Below, piece by piece: positions 1 to 7,384 of a DNA stretch of 9,989 bases. This DNA comes from an uncultured Tolumonas sp. GTDB taxonomy: Bacteria; Pseudomonadota; Gammaproteobacteria; Enterobacterales; Aeromonadaceae. The DNA lies in contig CAIZDF010000375.1 of assembly GCA_903931645.1 (NCBI GenBank), positions 1 to 9,989 of the forward strand, given 5' to 3'. The first letter of the stretch is position 1, and each line of letters opens with the position of its first letter. Made by a program: the position numbers and the translations under genes. A model generated the notes under the pieces. The model saw nothing but the letters and a program-made list of their open reading frames with translations. It ran no database searches and had not been told where the DNA came from.

Positions 1-89
1 CGATCTAGGCCGCCGGTGCCAAAGCCTGGATCGTCAAACCCTTCCAGCCGGAACTAATGTTAGCTGCTGTAGAAAAACTACTTATGTAA
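1..89 (+). CDS. cheY: CheY-like response regulator, 3' end only, with an in-frame TAG at 6-8
   Basis: Only the last 26 codons are certain (9-86, then TAA at 87-89). They read A-A-G-A-K-A-W-I-V-K-P-F followed by Q-P-E and a short amphipathic helix, which is the beta5-alpha5 end of a single-domain receiver. The Lys of K-P-F is the conserved receiver lysine (K109 in E. coli CheY), and the Trp three residues before it occupies the Y106 switch position. CheY~P produced by CheA would carry the signal to the flagellar motor or another target. The codon just before, at 6-8, is TAG where a CheY would normally have a sense codon such as CAG (Gln). Only five bases lie upstream, so it cannot be decided whether the gene is broken, the window edge is an error, or the true frame differs there. 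The stop is 12 bases before the STAS gene, consistent with co-transcription. Confidence 0.75.
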
Positions 90-101
90 CGCGAGGTTAT
101 C

Positions 102-410
102 ATGCCGGTTACTTTGGAAGAGTCCGCTGCCGGACAATGGAATTTATCGTTAAGCGGTCCGTTAACGATTTACGAAGTTGCCGGGATACAAGAGATGTTG
201 AAGCCGCTGACAGCGCCGGAATCACTCACGGTCGACTTACAAGAAGTGGATGAAATCGACACGGCTGGCTTGCAGCTGCTACTCGCGCTACATCAATGGC
301 TGGGCGAACACCTGCATCTGATCCGCCACTCTCAGGCTGTGATTGAATTAATTGACCTTTTTCAGCTCGCTGCCTTTTTTGGTGACGACATTGTGTTGCC
401 ACAGCATTAA
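102..410 (+). CDS. STAS-domain protein in the chemotaxis operon
   Basis: This 102-residue protein is essentially one STAS domain (the MlaB/STAS_2-like, anti-sigma-factor-antagonist fold). It has an N-terminal beta strand (N-L-S-L-S-G-P-L), an alternating beta/alpha core, and the signature D53-T54-A55-G56-L57 before a leucine-rich helix. In SpoIIAA-type antagonists the motif is D-S-S-G and the second Ser is phosphorylated. Here that position is Ala55, so classical phospho-switching looks unavailable, whereas D-T-A-G resembles phosphorylation-independent STAS proteins such as MlaB. The start ATG at 102 has GAGG at 93-96. The gene sits between cheY and cheA, with its stop directly abutting the cheA ribosome binding site. 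From context it is probably a protein-interaction accessory of the CheA signalling complex; its partner cannot be read from sequence. No signal peptide or membrane segment is seen. Confidence 0.85.
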   Translation: MPVTLEESAAGQWNLSLSGPLTIYEVAGIQEMLKPLTAPESLTVDLQEVDEIDTAGLQLLLALHQWLGEHLHLIRHSQAVIELIDLFQLAAFFGDDIVLPQH

Positions 411-414
411 GGAG
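411..414 (+). promoter_or_regulatory. Shine-Dalgarno site that sets the cheA start
   Basis: GGAG immediately follows the STAS gene's TAA (408-410). It lies five bases before ATG at 420, the usual spacing. An in-frame GTG at 414 would overlap the site itself, so ATG 420 is the better cheA start. Confidence 0.75.
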
Positions 415-419
415 TGACC

Positions 420-2588
420 ATGTTTGATCAGGAGCAGTGGGAACAATTACTGGTCAGTTTTCTGGAAGAAGCCAAAGAGCTGATCCAGAGTGCAGAAACA
501 GCGTTGCTGGCACTCGATGAGCAATCCGCTGATGAAGATACGATCAATGGCTTGTTTCGTGCTATGCATACCCTGAAAGGATCTGCGGGTCTTTTTTCTC
601 TCGATGGCTTTGTCCGCTTTGCGCATCAGATGGAAAATCTGATCATGCGTGTGCGGGATGGCGAGCTGGTACTAAACGGAGAGATGATCACCGCATTATT
701 GAGTGCGCTGGATATCTTGCGTGGCGAAATTACACAACTGGAACAAACCGGCACCCCTTCCGCCCTGGATGAAGCCAACCCCGAATTACTGAGCCTATTA
801 CAAACTCTGGGTAACAGTGGCTTACCTACGCCACCAGCGGCCACCACATCACCCGATCCATTGGAACGAGAACCGGTTGCGGCTGCCAATCTGCTGGCCA
901 GCTGGCATATCTCGCTGCGTTTTGATCGTCAGTTGCTGCAATACGGTTTTGACCCGGCATCTTTTGTTCGTTACTTGCGTAAATTAGGCACCCTGCAACA
1001 CATTTACCTCATCCAGAGCGAACTGCCGGACTGGCCCGATTTTCAGGCAGAAAGTTGTTATCTCGGACTGGAGCTTGATCTGCAAACAGAAGCCAGTAAA
1101 GCAGAAATTGAGTCCGTTTTTGAATTCATTCAGGAATTAGCGCAGATCCGCATACTGCCACCCGATAGTCAGGTAGAAGATTATCTGTCTCTGATTGCGG
1201 CATTACCGCAAGATGAAGATCGGCTCGGTGAAATTCTGGTGGCCAGTGGTTTGCTCACCGCCAATGAACTGGCCCGCAGTCTACAAAAACAGACCGAACA
1301 AACGCCGACGGCAAAAATCGGCGATATGTTAGTGCAAGATGGTGCTGTTCCAGCGATTGCTGTCGATGCCGCCCTGCAAAAACAGCAACAGATCCGCGAA
1401 CAGAAACAGCATGAAAGCGCACTGTTAAAAATATCGGCCAAAAAAATGGACGATCTGATCAATCTGGTCGGCGAACTGGTCATTGCTGCGGCGGGTGGTG
1501 AAACACTGGCTCGCCAGCAAGAGAATCCGTTGTTGCAGGAATCCATGTCGACCATTAACCAGTATGTCGAACAGATCCGTGAAATCGCCTTACGTCTACG
1601 GATGGTAGAGATCGGCGATACCTTGACGCGTTTTCATCGTTTGATCCGCGATACCAGCAAAGATTTAGGTAAAGAAATCCACTTACAAATCAACGGTGCA
1701 GAGACCGAACTGGATAAAACGGTGGTGGATAAAATTGCTGATCCACTCACCCATCTGGTTCGCAATGCCTTGGATCATGGTATCGAAACAGCAGAAGAAC
1801 GCTTGGCCGCCGGCAAACCCGCCAAAGGGGTGTTACGTCTGAATGCCTACCATGAATCTGGAAATGTGGTGATCGAGGTACAAGATGATGGTCGGGGTTT
1901 AAATCCAGAACGCATTCGTCAAAAAGCGCTCGAAAAAGGGCTGTTAAATACTAATGAACAACTGGATGAACAAGCACTTTATCAGTTGATTTTTGCCCCC
2001 GGATTTTCTACTGCTGACAGCATCAGCAACCTATCCGGTCGTGGTGTTGGAATGGATGTTGTAAAACGCAGTATCGATGCACTACGCGGCTCCATAGAAC
2101 TAGATTCATCCGTTGGTAAAGGTTGTTGTGTGCGCATCCGGCTGCCGCTGACGCTGGCAATCATTGATGGTTTTCTGGTGAGCGTCGGTGATACCCCATT
2201 GGTGATACCGCTGGATATGGTGACCGAATGTCTGGAGGCTGAAGATGGGCATGACGCTACCACTTATAACTACCGTGAACTCAGAGGCAAACCGTTACCG
2301 CTGATTCATCTGCGCCAGCATTTCTCTATTCATAGTTCAAAAGCTAAACGCCAAAACATTGTGGTGGTTAGTCACGGCAAACAGCAATTGGGGCTTGTGG
2401 TCGATCATCTGCTCGGCGAACAACAGATTGTGATCAAACCGTTGGGGTCTCTGTTTACCCAACTCAAAGATATCAGTGGTTCAAGTATTTTAGGCTCTGG
2501 TCAGGTTGCTCTGATCCTCGATATTCCAGGGATGCTACAACGGATGCGAGATATAGTTCGCACTCCCGTTTACGCGCATCTTAGTTAA
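420..2588 (+). CDS. cheA: Chemotaxis histidine kinase CheA, with unusual repeats between P2-like and P3 regions
   Basis: Cytoplasmic kinase that autophosphorylates in receptor/CheW arrays and passes phosphate to CheY and CheB. Numbering from ATG 420 (722 residues), the order is as follows. P1 (about 1-105) has the phosphoacceptor H50 in M-H-T-L-K-G-S-A-G. A Pro/Ala/Thr linker (about 118-155) follows. A P2-like alpha/beta domain (about 158-250) starts at W-H-I-S-L-R-F and includes C-Y-L-G-L. Two related helical repeats lie at 268-291 and 299-322. P3 dimerisation begins near 335 (K-K-M-D-D-L-I-N-L-V-G-E-L-V). P4 ATPase has the N box H445-L-V-R-N449, D-D-G-R-G and the G-R-G-V-G-M-D lid. P5 (about 580-722) is CheW-like. 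All catalytic motifs look intact. The length exceeds E. coli CheA (654) because of the inserted repeats. It is 27 bases upstream of mcp and clearly part of the same operon. Confidence 0.97.
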   Translation: MFDQEQWEQLLVSFLEEAKELIQSAETALLALDEQSADEDTINGLFRAMHTLKGSAGLFSLDGFVRFAHQMENLIMRVRDGELVLNGEMITALLSALDILRGEITQLEQTGTPSALDEANPELLSLLQTLGNSGLPTPPAATTSPDPLEREPVAAANLLASWHISLRFDRQLLQYGFDPASFVRYLRKLGTLQHIYLIQSELPDWPDFQAESCYLGLELDLQTEASKAEIESVFEFIQELAQIRILPPDSQVEDYLSLIAALPQDEDRLGEILVASGLLTANELARSLQKQTEQTPTAKIGDMLVQDGAVPAIAVDAALQKQQQIREQKQHESALLKISAKKMDDLINLVGELVIAAAGGETLARQQENPLLQESMSTINQYVEQIREIALRLRMVEIGDTLTRFHRLIRDTSKDLGKEIHLQINGAETELDKTVVDKIADPLTHLVRNALDHGIETAEERLAAGKPAKGVLRLNAYHESGNVVIEVQDDGRGLNPERIRQKALEKGLLNTNEQLDEQALYQLIFAPGFSTADSISNLSGRGVGMDVVKRSIDALRGSIELDSSVGKGCCVRIRLPLTLAIIDGFLVSVGDTPLVIPLDMVTECLEAEDGHDATTYNYRELRGKPLPLIHLRQHFSIHSSKAKRQNIVVVSHGKQQLGLVVDHLLGEQQIVIKPLGSLFTQLKDISGSSILGSGQVALILDIPGMLQRMRDIVRTPVYAHLS
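1221..1385 (+). repeat. Tandem 24-residue motif, spaced 31 residues, inside cheA
   Basis: Two stretches of CheA, codons 1221-1292 and 1314-1385, align without gaps. One begins R-L-G-E-I-L-V and the other K-I-G-D-M-L-V. Both continue with a short turn (S-G-L / D-G-A), then a second helix ending L-Q-K-Q. The pattern G-[ED]-[IM]-L-V-x-x-G-x-x-x-x-x-x-[LV]-x-x-[SA]-L-Q-K-Q resembles the two-helix motif at the N terminus of type II secretion/type IV pilus ATPases (GspE/PilB N-domain). The similarity is by eye only. DNA identity between copies is low, so this is a protein-level, old duplication. Confidence 0.65.
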
Positions 2589-2615
2589 TAAATTACAGTT
2601 TTACGGGAGAAAACC

Positions 2616-4256
2616 ATGAGTTTATTCAGTGGGATGAAACTAAGAACACGCTTAATACTTGCATTCCTCATGATGTCTTTAGTGACGGCGACAGTCGGCA
2701 GTATTGGCTATATGAACATGCGCGATATCAATGGTATGGCTGCCGAAATGTACCAAAAAGACTTATTGGGTCTGGAGGCTGCCGCCAAAGCACGTATGAA
2801 TTTCCTCGCCGTGGGCCGCTATTTACGGGCAGCCATGTTGGCTGCAACTGAAGAGCGGAAACAGCAAAACTTACAAAGTTTCCGTAAGAGTGTCGATGAT
2901 GTAGAGGCCGCCATCAATGAAGCCCGACCTAAATTTACCTCTGCGGAAGGTAAGGCATTGATTGCTGAGTTTGATCGTATCTGGCCTACGTACAAAAGCG
3001 AAACCGCGAAAGTTGAAACGATGTTACGTGCCGAACCGTTACTGCAATCTAATCCTTCTAATGCCTATCTTGAGCACGATATGTCAGCCATCATTCAGTC
3101 AGTGATGGAACAAGTCGGCAAAATTGTAACGCAAAAAGCACAGCATTCCGCAGAACAAGCGGCTAACGCACAAGCTGTATATGAACGCAGTTCGATGCTG
3201 ATGTTTGCCGCCAGTATTGCCGGCATTTTATTTGGTTTAGCAATGGGCTTTTTCATCGCCTTCCGTATCGTGAAGCAATTAGGTGGTGAGCCGGATTATG
3301 CCGCCGATATTACCCGCCAAATTGCAGCGGGTAATCTGACTGTGGAAGTAGAAACTAACGAAAACAATAAACAATCGCTGCTCTATGCCATGAAAGAGAT
3401 GGTCGCGAAGTTAAATCATATCATTGGTGAAGTGCGCTCCTCTTCTGATGCGTTATCCAGCGCGTCGGAAGAAGTTAGTGCCACCTCGCAATCATTAAGC
3501 CAGGCCGCCAGCGAACAATCTGCCAGTGTGGAAGAAACTTCCGCCTCAATGGAGCAGATTTCTGCGTCCATTGCCCAGAACACGGAAAGCTCTAAAGTCA
3601 CTGATTCTATCTCATCGAAAGCAGCTAATGATGTAGAACGCGGTGGTCAGTCAGTGAAAGAAACCGTCAGTGCCATGAAACAGATCGCCGGTAAAATCAG
3701 CATCATTGATGATATCGCCTACCAAACCAATCTGTTGGCACTGAATGCGGCAATTGAGGCGGCGCGAGCCGGCGAACACGGTAAGGGCTTCGCAGTGGTT
3801 GCCGCGGAAGTACGTAAACTGGCGGAACGCAGCCAAATTGCGGCACAAGAAATTGGCCAAGTCGCCAGCAGCAGTGTGTCGCTGGCCGAACAAGCGGGTA
3901 ATTTATTTGAACAATTGGTGCCAGATATCAAACGCACCTCCGATTTAGTGCAGGAAATCACTGCCGCCTCTCAGGAACAGACCAGTGGCGTCGCACAAAT
4001 CAACATTGCCATGAGTCAGCTCAGTCAGATCACCCAGCAAAATGCATCCGCTTCCGAAGAGCTGGCTGCGACTGCCGAAGAGATGACCGCACAAGCTGGG
4101 CAATTGATCGATCTCATCAATTACTTCAAGGTCAATGGTGATGCCTCACTTAAACCCACCAGCCAGAAAATAGCTCGGCAGCCCAAAGCCAAACCGGCAA
4201 AAATCAAAGCGCGCCTACAACCAGACCATGATGATGAGCAGTTTGTGCAGTTCTAG
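2616..4256 (+). CDS. Methyl-accepting chemotaxis protein with a four-helix-bundle-type sensor
   Basis: Inner-membrane chemoreceptor of 546 residues. TM1 spans about residues 13-32 and TM2 about 194-216. They enclose a mostly helical periplasmic region of about 160 residues that resembles 4HB_MCP sensors; the ligand is unknown. A HAMP domain follows (about 217-270; L-G-G-E-P-D-Y and A-A-G-N-L-T-V). The coiled-coil signalling domain carries the conserved hairpin tip at about 367-407 ([19 protein letters not shown]). Methylation-like E-E/Q-E pairs in small-residue contexts occur on both arms ([21 protein letters not shown]). After about residue 508 comes a Lys/Pro/Gln-rich linker and an acidic end finishing Q-F-V-Q-F, a possible aromatic variant of the CheR/CheB tether. 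The start ATG has GGGAG at 2605-2609. The gene sits between cheA and cheW. Confidence 0.96.
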   Translation: MSLFSGMKLRTRLILAFLMMSLVTATVGSIGYMNMRDINGMAAEMYQKDLLGLEAAAKARMNFLAVGRYLRAAMLAATEERKQQNLQSFRKSVDDVEAAINEARPKFTSAEGKALIAEFDRIWPTYKSETAKVETMLRAEPLLQSNPSNAYLEHDMSAIIQSVMEQVGKIVTQKAQHSAEQAANAQAVYERSSMLMFAASIAGILFGLAMGFFIAFRIVKQLGGEPDYAADITRQIAAGNLTVEVETNENNKQSLLYAMKEMVAKLNHIIGEVRSSSDALSSASEEVSATSQSLSQAASEQSASVEETSASMEQISASIAQNTESSKVTDSISSKAANDVERGGQSVKETVSAMKQIAGKISIIDDIAYQTNLLALNAAIEAARAGEHGKGFAVVAAEVRKLAERSQIAAQEIGQVASSSVSLAEQAGNLFEQLVPDIKRTSDLVQEITAASQEQTSGVAQINIAMSQLSQITQQNASASEELAATAEEMTAQAGQLIDLINYFKVNGDASLKPTSQKIARQPKAKPAKIKARLQPDHDDEQFVQF

Positions 4257-4267
4257 GAGTAAACGCG

Positions 4268-4816
4268 ATGGAGGCATTACAAAACAATACAACGCGGGAA
4301 GTGACACCATATCAGCCAACAACTGATTGGGGTGCAGGGCAAAACCTCTCTTTCCGCTGCATGCAAACTGCGCTGGCCCTGCCAATCGATCGGGTCAGAG
4401 AGATCATCGAATATGGGCAGGTCACGACTGTGCCCATGATGCCCGGTTACGTGCGTGGTGTGCTGAATTTACGTGGTAATGTGGTTCCGGTGATCGACCT
4501 GGCTTTTCGGTTTGGCGGTAAACCAACCGAAGTAGGCCGGCGGACTTGTATTATTATCCTCGAACTGCCGATCGGTAAAACCAGCCAACTCGCCGGATTG
4601 ATCGTCGATGCCGTTGATGAAGTGCTGGATATAGAGCAAAGCCAGATTGAACCGCCACCCGAATTTGGTACCGGGATCAGTACACAATTTATTCTGGGTA
4701 TGGCACGGCAAGAGAATGGTTTCTTGATCATTTTGAATGCAGAAGCCTTGTTCAGCGAAGACGAACTGCAACGAATGCACGAACCGTTGGGAGTTGAGAA
4801 TGTGCTCAAGGACTAG
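4268..4816 (+). CDS. cheW: CheW-type coupling protein
   Basis: Soluble adaptor of 182 residues that links the MCP tip to the P5 domain of CheA. After a poorly conserved N-terminal stretch of about 25 residues comes a single CheW SH3-like double-barrel domain. Its signatures are A-L-P-I-D-R-V-R-E-I-I, then G-Y-V-R-G-V-L-N-L-R-G and V-V-P-V-I-D-L, and later G-L-I-V-D-A-V-D-E-V-L. The conserved Arg of N-L-R-G, used in receptor contact, is present. ATG at 4268 has GGAG overlapping the preceding mcp stop, giving an 11-base gap and likely translational coupling. The protein is slightly longer than E. coli CheW (167), mainly because of the N-terminal extension and a C-terminal acidic tail. It ends with TAG at 4814-4816. 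Confidence 0.96.
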   Translation: MEALQNNTTREVTPYQPTTDWGAGQNLSFRCMQTALALPIDRVREIIEYGQVTTVPMMPGYVRGVLNLRGNVVPVIDLAFRFGGKPTEVGRRTCIIILELPIGKTSQLAGLIVDAVDEVLDIEQSQIEPPPEFGTGISTQFILGMARQENGFLIILNAEALFSEDELQRMHEPLGVENVLKD

Positions 4817-4818
4817 GT

Positions 4819-5634
4819 ATGGAACAGAAGTTACCCAGTTTAAACGAACACGATTTTAATATTATCAGCCATCTGATGGCGGATATTTCCGGCATACAGA
4901 TGGCTGCCCATAAGCGTGCGTTGGTCTCCGGGCGCTTAATGAAACGCTTGCGCATACTGCAGTTAGACTCTTTTTCTGACTACGTCGCCCTGTTAAAAAA
5001 TCCACAGCAACAAGAAGAACGTCGAATTGCCGTAGATCTACTCACTACCAACGAAACCTTCTTTTTCCGTGAAAAACCGCATTTCGATTTGTTGCTAAAA
5101 CTCCTAAAACAACACCCTCGCCGTCCGTTACGCCTGTGGAGTGCAGCCTGTTCCAGTGGAGAAGAAGTTTATTCTTTAGCCATGATCGCAAATGAAGGGC
5201 TGGAAAAAGGCACTCATTGGGAAATCATGGGCTCTGATCTTTGCCGTCAGGCGTTAGATAAAGCCAAACAAGCCGTTTATCCCTTACAACGTACGGAAAA
5301 TTTACCGACTGAATGGCTGAACCGTTATTGCCTGAAAGGTGTGGGCGATATGGATGGTCTGTTTCGTGTCGGCCCGGAATTGCGGCAACACGCACATTTT
5401 GAATGCCTGAATCTGAATGCACCGCTTCCGCCAACACTGGGCAGTTTCGATATTATATTTCTGCGTAACATGCTGATTTACTTTGATCCAAAAACGAAAC
5501 AGCAAATACTGGAACGTATCGTCGCGCAATTAAAACCCGGCGGTTTGTTATTTGTCGGTCATTCTGAAGGGCTACACGGCATTGATTTACCCGTTACCGC
5601 CTATGCGCCAGCGGTGTATAGGAAAACGGTATGA
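4819..5634 (+). CDS. cheR: CheR, SAM-dependent chemoreceptor glutamate methyltransferase
   Basis: Methylates specific glutamates of MCP cytoplasmic helices for sensory adaptation. The 271 residues contain an N-terminal helical domain with basic residues (K-R-A-L-V-S-G-R-L-M-K-R), as in receptor-binding CheR N domains. Next is the T-N-E-T-F-F-F-R-E motif, the SAM-binding loop W-S-A-A-C-S-S-G-E-E (about 109-118), and F-D-I-I-F-L-R-N-M-L-I-Y-F. In the beta subdomain, the loop K-G-V-G-D-M-D-G-L-F-R-V has the same length and glycine pattern as the pentapeptide-binding loop of enterobacterial CheR. That suggests a tether-dependent enzyme. AAGGA at 4808-4812, inside the end of cheW, precedes ATG 4819 by six bases. 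The stop TGA overlaps the cheD start (ATGA). Confidence 0.97.
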   Translation: MEQKLPSLNEHDFNIISHLMADISGIQMAAHKRALVSGRLMKRLRILQLDSFSDYVALLKNPQQQEERRIAVDLLTTNETFFFREKPHFDLLLKLLKQHPRRPLRLWSAACSSGEEVYSLAMIANEGLEKGTHWEIMGSDLCRQALDKAKQAVYPLQRTENLPTEWLNRYCLKGVGDMDGLFRVGPELRQHAHFECLNLNAPLPPTLGSFDIIFLRNMLIYFDPKTKQQILERIVAQLKPGGLLFVGHSEGLHGIDLPVTAYAPAVYRKTV

Positions 5635-6128
5635 ATAAACCACCACTTTATCTAAATCCAGGAGGCTATTTTTTTGGTCAACTGGATGGCGACCTGATCA
5701 CATTGCTCGGCTCGTGCGTGTCATTATGCGCCTGGCACCCAGAAAAACGCTTATTAATGGCCAGTCATGTCGTGTTACCCGAACGCCCAAGCGACATGCT
5801 ACTCAAAGATACCCGTTATGGCGATGTAGTGCTGCAGTGTGTTCTGGCGGATATTTATCGCCATAAAACGCTGATCAATGAATACAAACTGGCCTTATTT
5901 GGCGGCAGCACCACCATCTATGCTCAAGATGAGTATAAAAACTCGGTGGGCGCCCGTAATGTCGACTATATGCGTCATGTAGTGGAACAAGTCATGAAAT
6001 GCAGTGTCAGCAAAGAAAATATTGGCGGCACGCAACACCGACGCTTACATATCGACGGCATCAACGGTCGGTTTCGTGTTTCGTTACTGGAAAAAGCCAG
6101 TTTACCGCAAGATAAAGAGGTGGAATGA
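5631..6128 (+). CDS. cheD: CheD, chemoreceptor glutamine deamidase
   Basis: CheD converts receptor glutamines to methylatable glutamates and can also influence CheY or receptor output in other bacteria. The 165-residue protein keeps the family active site: Cys29 in L-L-G-S-C-V-S, His46 in A-S-H-V-V-L-P (17 residues later, as in Thermotoga CheD) and Thr24 just upstream of G-S-C. The F-G-G-S segment near residue 90 matches the usual F-G-G block. The C-terminal R-N-V-D-Y and G-G-x-x-x-R-R-L-H-I-D/G-x-F-R-V segments are also family-like. ATG 5631 overlaps the cheR TGA by four bases and TGA 6126-6128 overlaps the cheB start likewise, so translation is probably coupled. There is no membrane or signal segment. 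Confidence 0.95.
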   Translation: MNKPPLYLNPGGYFFGQLDGDLITLLGSCVSLCAWHPEKRLLMASHVVLPERPSDMLLKDTRYGDVVLQCVLADIYRHKTLINEYKLALFGGSTTIYAQDEYKNSVGARNVDYMRHVVEQVMKCSVSKENIGGTQHRRLHIDGINGRFRVSLLEKASLPQDKEVE

Positions 6129-7183
6129 ATAAATCAATTCAGATCCTGGTGGTCGATGATTCCGCTTTAGTCCGCCAATTCATGACGGAAGTCATCGCCA
6201 GCCAACCCGATATGACCTTACTGGCCACCGCGCCAGATCCGATAGCCGCCATGGCTAAAATGCAAAAGCAGTGGCCGGATGTCATCTTATTAGATGTCGA
6301 AATGCCGAAGATGGATGGCATTACCTTTTTAAAACAAATTATGACGCAACACCCGACGCCTGTGGTCATTTGCTCCTCCCTCACAGAAAAAGGTACCGCG
6401 TTAACACTGGAAGCCTTTAGTGCCGGAGCCGTTGCCGTCTTTACCAAAGCCACGCTCGGTGTGCGTCAGCATCTACAATCGATCGCCAATGATCTGATCC
6501 GCGCTATCCGCGAAGCCAGTCAGGCCAAAACTACAATGGTTCGGTCACCAATAAAAACCGCACCGGTTACGATGGTGGCACCAGTACAAACCAACCACAC
6601 CCTGACCAGAACCACCGATCGCGTGGTAGCTATCGGCACCTCCACCGGCGGCACTATCGCTTTGGAAAATATCCTGACGCAACTCCCGCAGGATGTACCG
6701 GGCATCGTCATCGTGCAGCATATGCCGGAAAAATTTACCGCCGCTTTTGCCGAGCGCCTGAATGGATTATGTGCCATCGAAGTGCGCGAAGCTAAAAACG
6801 GTGATCGGGTACTACAAGGTTGTGCCTTGATCGCCCCCGGCGGCTATCACACGCAAGTGGTCCGCAACGGCGCTTTTTACTGTACCGAGGTATTTGATGC
6901 CCCGCCGGTGAATCGCCACAAACCCTCAGTGGACGTGTTGTTTCGTTCGGTCGCGAAAGCCGTAGGCCGCAACGCACTGGGCATGATCCTGACCGGTATG
7001 GGCGATGATGGCGCACGCGGCTTGCTCAGCATGCGTCAGGCCGGGGCAAATACTATTGCGCAGGACGAAGCCTCCAGTGTGGTGTTTGGTATGCCCAAAG
7101 AGGCCATCAAACTGGGTGCTGTCGAACAGATCTTTAGCCTCAATCAAATGCCCGCGATGATCGCTCAATTTGGCCGCAGATAA
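6125..7183 (+). CDS. cheB: CheB, response-regulator methylesterase/glutamine deamidase
   Basis: Removes methyl groups from receptor glutamates when phosphorylated by CheA. The 352 residues comprise a receiver domain (about 1-120) and a C-terminal esterase (about 165-352), joined by a Thr/Pro/Val-rich linker. The receiver has acidic pocket D11-D12, phosphoacceptor D57 in L-L-D-V-E-M-P, and K108 in V-F-T-K-A. The catalytic triad is S173 (I-G-T-S-T-G-G), H199 (V-Q-H-M-P) and D295 (G-M-G-D-D-G), spaced 26 and 96 residues apart exactly as in E. coli CheB (S164, H190, D286). GAGG lies just before ATG 6125, which overlaps the cheD stop (ATGA). It is the last gene of the che operon; the next candidate terminator is the hairpin at 7340-7367. 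Confidence 0.97.
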   Translation: MNKSIQILVVDDSALVRQFMTEVIASQPDMTLLATAPDPIAAMAKMQKQWPDVILLDVEMPKMDGITFLKQIMTQHPTPVVICSSLTEKGTALTLEAFSAGAVAVFTKATLGVRQHLQSIANDLIRAIREASQAKTTMVRSPIKTAPVTMVAPVQTNHTLTRTTDRVVAIGTSTGGTIALENILTQLPQDVPGIVIVQHMPEKFTAAFAERLNGLCAIEVREAKNGDRVLQGCALIAPGGYHTQVVRNGAFYCTEVFDAPPVNRHKPSVDVLFRSVAKAVGRNALGMILTGMGDDGARGLLSMRQAGANTIAQDEASSVVFGMPKEAIKLGAVEQIFSLNQMPAMIAQFGRR

Positions 7184-7290
7184 TTATTTTCGGACTATTT
7201 TTGGTGCAATGCTCTGTGATCGGGTTCCTAAACACATCAACCAAAAAGAGATATTAAAAATAAACACTTAAAAATCAATAAAATAAAAAC

Positions 7291-7306
7291 AGGCATCCAT
7301 TTTGCA
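7291..7306 (+). promoter_or_regulatory. Possible sigma-54-type -24/-12 promoter for the porin gene
   Basis: AGGCAT, five bases, then TTGCA gives GG at 7292-7293 and GC at 7304-7305. This is the exact 12-base GG-to-GC phasing of the TGGCACG-N4-TTGCA consensus, with 9 of 12 defined positions matching. Transcription would start near 7316-7318. The -24 half deviates at T1, C6 and G7, and the match comes from an AT-rich region, so chance is a real possibility. No enhancer-binding site was identified. Confidence 0.28.
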
Positions 7307-7330
7307 TTTTTAGTACTGCTTAAAGATTAT
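7302..7330 (+). promoter_or_regulatory. Alternative weak sigma-70-like promoter for the porin gene
   Basis: TTGCAT (7302-7307) and GATTAT (7325-7330) are separated by 17 bases, the optimal spacing. Each box is a partial match (3/6 and 4/6). The start would fall near 7337, placing the hairpin at the very 5' end of the message. It overlaps the sigma-54-like element, so at most one is likely to be the main promoter. Confidence 0.25.
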
Positions 7331-7339
7331 GGCAATGAT

Positions 7340-7375
7340 GCCCACGACTACTCCGGTAGCCGTGGGCTTTTTTTT
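7340..7375 (+). terminator. Strong rho-independent terminator hairpin in the cheB-porin gap
   Basis: The stem pairs GCCCACG (7340-7346) with CGTGGGC (7361-7367). One A/C mismatch follows, then CTAC pairs with GTAG, closed by the loop TCCG between C and G (a UNCG-type stable tetraloop). Eight T follow (7368-7375). It lies 157 bases after cheB and would end che operon transcripts. It also lies only 21 bases before the porin ATG, so porin mRNAs must normally contain it. Confidence 0.85.
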
Positions 7376-7384
7376 GTATGTAAC

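Noticed and set aside
414..416. GTG as the cheA start
   Set aside because: It overlaps the GGAG Shine-Dalgarno site. ATG at 420 has correct spacing.
4447..4809. Long - strand frame opposite cheW (and similar ones opposite cheA, mcp, cheB and the porin)
   Set aside because: These are shadows of strongly conserved genes. They have low-complexity Ser/Arg/Cys composition, no ribosome binding sites and no recognisable domains.
7215..7236. TGTG...CACA as a CRP site
   Set aside because: The half-sites are separated by 14 bases and lack the TGTGA-N6-TCACA arrangement.
7198..7247. TTTTTGGT/ACCAAAAA as a che operon terminator
   Set aside because: The eight-bp stem is AT-rich with a loop of more than 30 bases. 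The hairpin at 7340-7367 is far better.
7320..7355. Sigma-28 flagellar promoter around TAAAG at 7321
   Set aside because: The -10 half (GCCCACGA) matches GCCGATAA at only four positions and lies inside the terminator stem.
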